Shown: piece by piece, positions 59,261-64,000 of the stretch | Layout: each line of letters starts with the position of its first letter | How positions within the stretch are numbered: position 1 is the stretch's first letter | The notes under the pieces: model-generated | Told to the model about the DNA's origin: nothing | What the model saw: only the letters and a program-made list of their open reading frames with translations | Databases searched by the model: none | Translations under genes and position numbers: made by a program | NCBI RefSeq assembly: GCF_000379625.1 | Contig: NZ_KB903220.1 | Coordinates: forward strand, 34,624 to 98,623 | Source of the DNA: Actinomycetospora chiangmaiensis DSM 45062 | GTDB taxonomy: Bacteria; Actinomycetota; Actinomycetes; Mycobacteriales; Pseudonocardiaceae | Length of the DNA: 64,000 bases | Direction: 5' to 3'

Positions 59261-59593
59261 TCATGCGTCCTCCTGCACGTGTTCGACGGCGTCGACCACG
59301 ATATGGGCCAGGTGATCGTCGACCAACCGGTACACCACCTCGCGGCCGCGTCGCTCGCCCCGGACCACGCCGGCGGACTTGAGCACCCGCAGGTGCTGGC
59401 TGATCAGCGGCTGCGTGACGCCGAGCGTGTCGACCAGCTCGTGCACGCAGCGCGGCGACTGCCGCAGCTGCATCACCACGGCGATCCGGACCGGCGCGGC
59501 GAGCGCGCGCAGCAGCTCGCCCGCCGCCTCGAGCGTGGCCGGTTCCAACGGCGCCGGCGCCATGGGAGCGGGCGCCTCGTGGGAGATCGTCAT
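59261..59593 (-). CDS. smtB: ArsR/SmtB zinc-responsive repressor
   Basis: 110 aa. ArsR winged helix (LRALAAPVRIAVVMQLRQSP, RCVHELVDTLGVTQPLISQH, LRVLKSAGVVRGERRGREVV). The alpha5 zinc motif D-x-H-x10-H-x2-E is intact in the C-terminal helix (DDH...EHVQE), so zinc would release it from DNA. ATG 59593 overlaps the previous gene by 4 bases; 34 bases separate it from zur. Works in series: SmtB senses high zinc and represses zur. Confidence 0.9.
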   Translation of the reverse strand: MTISHEAPAPMAPAPLEPATLEAAGELLRALAAPVRIAVVMQLRQSPRCVHELVDTLGVTQPLISQHLRVLKSAGVVRGERRGREVVYRLVDDHLAHIVVDAVEHVQEDA

Positions 59594-59898
59594 CGCAGCG
59601 CCACCCCGACCGTCACCAGGACCAGCACGACGAGGATCAGGCTCCGGGCCAGCCGCTCCGGCGGCGACATCCGGCCCCACGTCGTGGCGAGCAGCACCGC
59701 GACGCCCGCGGCGAGCAGCGCCAGGAGCAGCGCGCCGACGAACCCGCCGAAGAACACCCCGGCGGCGAAGACGACCGCGACCACCGCGAAGACGAGCACC
59801 GGCGGCACGCCCGCCAGGGGACCCGCCCCGGGCAGCAGCGGGCGGCGCAGGTCGCCCCGGCCCCACCGGCCCCGCCGTCCCTGTCGACCGTTCGCCAC
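59590..59898 (-). CDS. small membrane protein in the smtB-zur operon
   Basis: 102 aa: Arg-rich N-terminus (about 1-25), then two or three hydrophobic helices (PPVLVFAVVAVVFAAGVFFG, GALLLALLAAGVAVLLATTW, RSLILVVLVLVTVGVALR). Resembles the DUF6703-type proteins of actinobacteria. GTG 59898 follows gaggaggag, a strong ribosome site. Overlaps smtB by 4 bases, so it is the first gene of the zinc operon. It has no His/Asp metal motif in its helices. Confidence 0.65.
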   Translation of the reverse strand: MANGRQGRRGRWGRGDLRRPLLPGAGPLAGVPPVLVFAVVAVVFAAGVFFGGFVGALLLALLAAGVAVLLATTWGRMSPPERLARSLILVVLVLVTVGVALR

Positions 59899-59966
59899 GG
59901 TGCTCCTCCTCGTCGACCCGACCTCCACGATCCCATACTGACACCGGGTGTCGATAAGGTCCGGCC

Positions 59967-60290
59967 GTGCTCCTCGTCTGCCGCTTCCACCCCCCCGACG
60001 AGGACGGGTTCCTCACCCGCGCCCGGCGGGCCGTCGGGCTGCTGGCGGCCCAGCCGGACTGCGAGCGCGTGGAGCTCGCCCGCGCGGTCGAGGCGCCGGG
60101 GGAGTGGGTGCTGGTCGCGGTGTTCGCCTCGCTCACCGCCTACCGCCGGGCGCTGCAGCCCTTCGACGTGCGCGAGCACGTCGTGCCCTTCCTCTCCGAG
60201 GCGTCCACCGCGGACGAGGCCACCTTCGAGCGGCGGCTCACCGGCCTTCCCGACGGCGGGTGCGTCGAGCACCCGAGCATCCTCGGCTGA
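59967..60290 (+). CDS. antibiotic biosynthesis monooxygenase (ABM)-fold protein
   Basis: 107 aa. One ABM domain (LLVCRFHPPDEDGFLTRARR, WVLVAVFASLTAYRRALQPF, FLSEASTADEATFERRL), the dimeric ferredoxin-like fold used in heme degradation or quinone oxidation and also in non-enzymatic proteins. TAAGGT (59955-59960) lies 6 bases before GTG 59967, a leaderless pattern. Between the zinc operon and glyS, a position often found in actinobacteria. Function unknown. Confidence 0.7.
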   Translation: MLLVCRFHPPDEDGFLTRARRAVGLLAAQPDCERVELARAVEAPGEWVLVAVFASLTAYRRALQPFDVREHVVPFLSEASTADEATFERRLTGLPDGGCVEHPSILG

Positions 60291-60350
60291 GGCGACCCGA
60301 CCCGCTCGATACGCTGGGTGGGCCAGCGAGCAGCAACAGGAGAGTTCTCA

Positions 60351-61778
60351 GTGCCCACCCCCACCGGCAGCGCCCGTATCGAGACCGTCGTCAACCTGTG
60401 CAAGCGACGCGGATTCGTCTTCCCCTCGGGCGAGATCTACGGCGGCACCAAGTCCGCGTGGGACTACGGGCCCCTGGGCGTCGAGCTGAAGGACAACATC
60501 AAGCGCCAGTGGTGGCGGTTCATGGTGCAGAGCCGCGACGACGTCGTGGGCCTGGACTCGAGCGTGATCCTGCCGCGCCAGGTGTGGGTCGCGTCCGGCC
60601 ACGTCGACGTGTTCACCGACCCGCTGGTCGAGTGCACCAACTGCCACCGCCGCTTCCGCGCCGACCAGCTCGCGGAGGACTTCTCCGAGCGCACCGGCGG
60701 CCCGTCGCTGGAGACGGTCGACGCCGAGGGCAAGGTCGGCTACGACCTCTCGACGGTGCCCTGCCCGAACTGCGGCGTCCGCGGCCAGTACACCGCGCCG
60801 CGCGAGTTCAACATGATGCTCAAGACCTACCTCGGCCCCGTGGAGTCCGAGGAGGGCCTGCACTACCTGCGCCCGGAGACCGCGCAGGGCATCTTCGTGA
60901 ACTTCGCGAACGTCATGTCGACCGCGCGCAAGAAGCCGCCGTTCGGCATCGGCCAGATCGGCAAGAGCTTCCGCAACGAGATCACGCCGGGCAACTTCAT
61001 CTTCCGCACGCGCGAGTTCGAGCAGATGGAGATGGAGTACTTCGTCGAGCCGGGCTCCGACGAGCAGTGGCACCAGTACTGGATCGACGAGCGGACCCGC
61101 TGGTACACCGAGCTCGGGATCGCGCGCGAGAACCTGCGCCACTACGAGCACCCGAAGGAGAAGCTCTCCCACTACTCCAAGCGCACCGTGGACGTGGAGT
61201 ACAAGTTCCAGTTCAACGCCGGCCAGGAGTGGGGCGAGCTCGAGGGCATCGCGAACCGCACCGATTTCGACCTCACCACGCACTCGAACCACTCGGGCGT
61301 CGACCTCTCGTACTACGACCAGGCCACCGACTCGCGGTACCGGCCCTACGTCATCGAGCCGGCGGCCGGCGTCGGGCGCCCGATGATGGCGTTCCTGCTG
61401 GAGGCCTACACCGAGGACGAGGCGCCGAACGCGAAGGGCGGGGTCGACAAGCGCGTCGTGCTCAAGCTCGACCCGCGGCTCGCGCCCGTGAAGGCGGCGG
61501 TGCTCCCGCTCTCCCGCAACGCCGACCTCTCGCCCGTCGCCCGGGACGTCGCGGCGCGGCTGCGCCAGCACTGGAACGTCGACTTCGACGACGCCGGGGC
61601 CATCGGCCGCCGCTACCGGCGCCAGGACGAGATCGGCACCCCGTTCTGCGTCACCGTGGACTTCGACTCGATGGAGGACCGCGCCGCGACGGTGCGCCAC
61701 CGCGACGCGATGACCCAGGAGCGGGTCTCCTTCGACCAGCTCGAGGGCTATCTCGCGGCGCGGCTCATCGGGTGCTGA
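60351..61778 (+). CDS. glyS: glycine--tRNA ligase
   Basis: 475-aa class II, alpha2-type GlyRS. Motif 1 near residues 35-70, motif 2 with [20 protein letters not shown], motif 3 [17 protein letters not shown]; a zinc-like insertion CTNCHRRF ... CPNCG is at about 100-146. GTG 60351 has AGGAGAG (60338-60344) upstream and TACGCT (60310-60315) as the -10 box, giving its own promoter. No T-box is seen. Followed by a 40-bp palindrome. Confidence 0.96.
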   Translation: MPTPTGSARIETVVNLCKRRGFVFPSGEIYGGTKSAWDYGPLGVELKDNIKRQWWRFMVQSRDDVVGLDSSVILPRQVWVASGHVDVFTDPLVECTNCHRRFRADQLAEDFSERTGGPSLETVDAEGKVGYDLSTVPCPNCGVRGQYTAPREFNMMLKTYLGPVESEEGLHYLRPETAQGIFVNFANVMSTARKKPPFGIGQIGKSFRNEITPGNFIFRTREFEQMEMEYFVEPGSDEQWHQYWIDERTRWYTELGIARENLRHYEHPKEKLSHYSKRTVDVEYKFQFNAGQEWGELEGIANRTDFDLTTHSNHSGVDLSYYDQATDSRYRPYVIEPAAGVGRPMMAFLLEAYTEDEAPNAKGGVDKRVVLKLDPRLAPVKAAVLPLSRNADLSPVARDVAARLRQHWNVDFDDAGAIGRRYRRQDEIGTPFCVTVDFDSMEDRAATVRHRDAMTQERVSFDQLEGYLAARLIGC

Positions 61779-61783
61779 CGCCG

Positions 61784-61823
61784 GTGAGCACTCAGGGGGC
61801 CGACAGCCCCTCCGAGTGCTCAC
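61784..61823. repeat. 40-bp palindromic repeat, GTGAGCACT family, copy 3
   Basis: Arms GTGAGCACTC and GAGTGCTCAC; core AGGGGGCCGACAGCCCCTCC pairs with about four mismatches. Begins 5 bases after the glyS stop. Same 40-base length as the other copies. Its ends look like CIRCE but the 20-base spacing does not. Confidence 0.8.
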
Positions 61824-61848
61824 CTGCGCGCAGCGCACAATGGTTCCC

Positions 61849-62859
61849 GTGACCGAGCTGAGTGAGGTCCTGGCCGGGGGCGACGACCCGGCCGCCCCCG
61901 TCGGCGTCGTGCGGGTGCTCGCGCGGCACGGCTTCGGCACCGTCGAACCCGGGCAGCTGCTCGCCGCCCGCGGCACGCTCATGGGCGAGATCGTGACGGC
62001 CGGGGACCTGCTGCGCGGGGCGCTCGACGCGTCCGCCACGGAGCTCGCCCGGACCGCCCTGAGCGCGCCGGGCACGCAGGAGGCGCACGTCGCGGAGGAC
62101 GACGCGGTGGCCGCCGGCCTGGCGTGCGCCGGCGGCGCGACGCTGCTCGCCCACCCCCTCGGCGGCGACGCCGCCCGGGCCCTCGCCCGCGGCTTCACCG
62201 ACGGCGTCCCGGCGGCCCTGGTGTCGACGGCGGACGGCACGGCCGCGCTCGTCCTCGTGGGCCGCGACCTCGACGGCGCCCACGGCAGCCTCGGGTCCAC
62301 CGACCTCGACGAGGCCGCCACGGCGCACGTCACGGGCCTGCTGCGCCGCGGCGCGACGGCCACGGAGCGCACCGAGCTCGCGGGCACCGACGTGCTGGTC
62401 GACCTGTGGGTGCCGGTGCCCTCCCTGCTCGTCGTGGGTGCCGGCGCGCTCGGCGAAGCGCTGGCGGCCCAGGCGGGGGTCCTCGGCTGGGGCTGCCGCA
62501 CGGTGGCCGGGGTGGCGGAGACGACGGCCGCCGTCGAGGCGTTCACCGACGCCGACGTCCTCGTCCTGCTCGACCACGACCCGGCCTTCGACGAGGCCCT
62601 GCTCGCGGGCCTGCGCCACGGCCGCGGCTTCCTCGGCGCCCTCGGGTCCCGCCGCACCCAGGCGGCCCGCCGGGAACGGCTGCTCGCCGCCGGCGTGACC
62701 GAGGCGGCGCTGTCGGCCGTCCACGGGCCGGTCGGCCTCGACCTCGGGGCCCGCACCCCGGCGGAGACCGCGGTGTCGGTCGTCGCCGAGGTGCTCGCGG
62801 TCCGCTCGGGCCGCGACCCGGGAGCGCTGTCCGCCGGGCGCGGGCAGATCGGCGCGTGA
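61849..62859 (+). CDS. xdhC: XdhC family protein
   Basis: 336 aa. N-terminal XdhC_CoxI domain and a C-terminal Rossmann-type domain starting VPSLLVVGAGALGEALAAQA, with FLGALGSRRTQAARRERLLA, VHGPVGLDLGARTPAETAVS. These proteins insert sulfurated molybdenum cofactor into xanthine dehydrogenase-type enzymes. It may serve the molybdopterin subunit at 32671-35049, the only such enzyme in the window. Start GTG 61849 because CACAAT lies 7 bases upstream; ATG 61840 is an alternative. Overlaps the next ORF by 4 bases if its GTG 62856 is used. Confidence 0.87.
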   Translation: MTELSEVLAGGDDPAAPVGVVRVLARHGFGTVEPGQLLAARGTLMGEIVTAGDLLRGALDASATELARTALSAPGTQEAHVAEDDAVAAGLACAGGATLLAHPLGGDAARALARGFTDGVPAALVSTADGTAALVLVGRDLDGAHGSLGSTDLDEAATAHVTGLLRRGATATERTELAGTDVLVDLWVPVPSLLVVGAGALGEALAAQAGVLGWGCRTVAGVAETTAAVEAFTDADVLVLLDHDPAFDEALLAGLRHGRGFLGALGSRRTQAARRERLLAAGVTEAALSAVHGPVGLDLGARTPAETAVSVVAEVLAVRSGRDPGALSAGRGQIGA

Positions 62860-62891
62860 CCGGAGGAGACGCAGCGGGGCGGAGCTCGACC

Positions 62892-63557
62892 ATGAACTCC
62901 GACGTGGGGTCGCCACGGCCCACGCGCTCCCGTGCGGCCCTCACGTGGGCACCCCGGGTGGTGGTGGGCGCGCTCGTCATCGCCCTGCTGCTCGTGGGCG
63001 GGACGGCCGCGCGGGTCTGGTGGCTCGGCCGCGTGGACGAGCGCACGCCGACCGACATGATCCTGGTGCTCGGCGCCGCCCAGTACGACGGGCGCCCGTC
63101 GCCGGTGCTGCAGGCCCGCCTGGAGCACGCGCTCGCCCTCTACCAGCAGGGCGTGGCGCCGCGGATCGTCACGGTCGGCGGGGCGGCGCAGGGCGACCAG
63201 TTCTCCGAGGCCGAGAGCGGCGACCGCTGGCTCACCGAGCACGGCGTCCCCAACCGCGACGTGCTGCCGATCGACGAGGGCCGCGACACGCTCGGCAGCT
63301 TCGAGGCGGTCGGGTCGGTGTCGCGCCAACGCGGGTGGACGTCGGCCGTGATCGTGTCCGACCCGTGGCACTCGCTGCGCTCGCGGACGATGGCCCGTGA
63401 CGTGGGGCTCGACGCGACGACGTCGCCGGCCAAGGGCGGACCGGTGTCGCAGACGCGGCGGACGCAGTTCTTCTACATCGTGCGGGAGACCGCGGGGTTG
63501 ATCTACTACCACCTCGCCCACGCCTCGTCGGACTTCTCCGACCCCGGCCTGCAGTGA
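62892..63557 (+). CDS. YdcF/ElyC (DUF218) family membrane protein
   Basis: 221 aa from ATG 62892 (GGCGGAG upstream); GTG 62856, overlapping the xdhC stop, is an alternative with 12 more residues. One N-terminal transmembrane helix (about 20-42) then an extracytoplasmic DUF218 domain with [40 protein letters not shown] and DPWHSLRSR. Family members such as SanA/ElyC affect envelope integrity and peptidoglycan precursors. Stop overlaps dgt by 4 bases. Confidence 0.87.
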   Translation: MNSDVGSPRPTRSRAALTWAPRVVVGALVIALLLVGGTAARVWWLGRVDERTPTDMILVLGAAQYDGRPSPVLQARLEHALALYQQGVAPRIVTVGGAAQGDQFSEAESGDRWLTEHGVPNRDVLPIDEGRDTLGSFEAVGSVSRQRGWTSAVIVSDPWHSLRSRTMARDVGLDATTSPAKGGPVSQTRRTQFFYIVRETAGLIYYHLAHASSDFSDPGLQ

Positions 63558-64000
63558 CACGCCCCGCCGCGCCGGCCCCGGGTGACGCGGTCACCCGTCG
63601 TCGGGAGGAACGGTTCTCGCCGGAGGCGCCCAAGCGCGGCCGGGACCGGCGCTCGCCGTTCGCCCGCGACCGCGGGCGGGTGCTGCACTCCGCCGCGCTG
63701 CGGCGCCTGGCGGGCAAGACGCAGGTGGTGGGCCCCGGCGAGGACGCGGAGGTCACCGGGGTGCCGCGGACGCGCCTCACGCACTCGCTGGAGGTGGCGC
63801 AGATCGGGCGCGGGATGGCCGAGGAGCTGGGGCTCGACCCGGACGTCGTCGACACCGCGGGCCTCGCGCACGACATCGGCCACCCGCCGTTCGGGCACAA
63901 CGGCGAGCGCGCGCTCGACGCGGTCGCGGCCGAGGCGGGCGGCTTCGAGGGCAACGCGCAGACGCTGCGCCTGCTCACGCGGCTCGAGCCCAAGGCGGGG
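63554..64000 (+). CDS. dgt: deoxyguanosinetriphosphate triphosphohydrolase-like protein (3' truncated by window)
   Basis: First 149 residues visible. HD-domain phosphohydrolase that cleaves dGTP to deoxyguanosine and triphosphate. Motifs: [30 protein letters not shown] (metal His), [19 protein letters not shown] (HD and allosteric loop). GTG 63554 overlaps the upstream stop by 4 bases. In actinobacteria dnaG follows; it is outside the window. Confidence 0.93.
   Translation, partial: MTRPAAPAPGDAVTRRREERFSPEAPKRGRDRRSPFARDRGRVLHSAALRRLAGKTQVVGPGEDAEVTGVPRTRLTHSLEVAQIGRGMAEELGLDPDVVDTAGLAHDIGHPPFGHNGERALDAVAAEAGGFEGNAQTLRLLTRLEPKAG

Noticed and set aside
61784..61823. CIRCE-like operator near glyS
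   Set aside because: The ends resemble TTAGCACTC/GAGTGCTAA, but the halves are 20 bases apart rather than 9, and two other copies with different cores sit at gene ends. It belongs to the 40-bp palindrome family.
1..64000. tRNA, rRNA or riboswitch genes
   Set aside because: No cloverleaf, rRNA segment or recognisable riboswitch core was found by eye; a covariance search (Infernal with Rfam) would settle this.

Overview
This 64 kb window is chromosomal DNA from a very GC-rich actinobacterium. The order hrcA - dnaJ - rsmE - phoH - ybeY - corC - era - recO - uppS - (zur, smtB) - glyS - xdhC - dgt, the smtB-zur pair beside a bacterial GlyRS, and many genes starting with GTG a few bases after a TANNNT box all point to the Pseudonocardiales (for example Pseudonocardia or Actinomycetospora). 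This placement rests on gene order and composition, not on a database search. No rRNA, tRNA, CRISPR array, prophage or recognisable transposase was seen.

Layout. 1-8.4 kb: a Wzz-like fragment, an SMP-30 lactonase, a TetR - DrrA - DrrB-type exporter operon, a CPA1 Na+/H+ antiporter, a Nudix hydrolase and a FAD monooxygenase. 8.5-13.9 kb: an internally deleted amidase remnant, then a coupled trio made of a GNAT-like protein, an E1-like/nitroreductase fusion (Rv1355c/MoeY type) and a GAF-GGDEF-EAL protein. 14-17 kb: an S9 peptidase and a DUF559 (Vsr-fold) gene flanked on both sides by 67-bp palindromes.

17-44.7 kb holds the most interesting feature: two complete, same-orientation copies of a five-gene system. 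In each copy, luxR-type and membrane-anchored hsp70-like genes on the minus strand diverge from iniB-, iniA- and iniC-like genes on the plus strand. IniA and IniC are dynamin-like GTPases. The copies lie at 17006-25485 and 35914-44652. Both share gene order, 4-base coupling overlaps, a promoter block of four motifs at the same spacing, and a strong hairpin between iniB and iniA. They differ at functional sites: the second Hsp70 has lost the phosphate-binding loop and the second IniA has DMPG in its G3 motif. About 10 kb of unrelated genes lies between them: EamA/LysR, HAD, two methyltransferases, TetR/aldo-keto reductase, hydrolase, sirtuin, molybdopterin dehydrogenase and MarR. A plausible reading is a membrane-stress system: the dynamin pair remodels or seals the membrane, IniB is a low-complexity partner, the anchored Hsp70 carries a signal or chaperone function across the membrane, and the LuxR protein controls expression.

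44.7-64 kb is the conserved housekeeping string: heat-shock repressor and co-chaperone, 16S rRNA methylation and maturation (rsmE, ybeY, era), recombination (recO), undecaprenyl-PP synthesis (uppS), zinc control (smtB-zur), glycyl-tRNA synthetase and dgt. Accessory genes are inserted into it: a lipoprotein esterase, an antibiotic-resistance-type ABC-F with an upstream attenuator, and lhgO. Four families of intergenic repeat occur: the 67-bp palindromes, a 40-bp palindrome family with GTGAGCACT ends (three copies), a 71-bp tandem hairpin array, and a TGGCAGC repeat (two copies).
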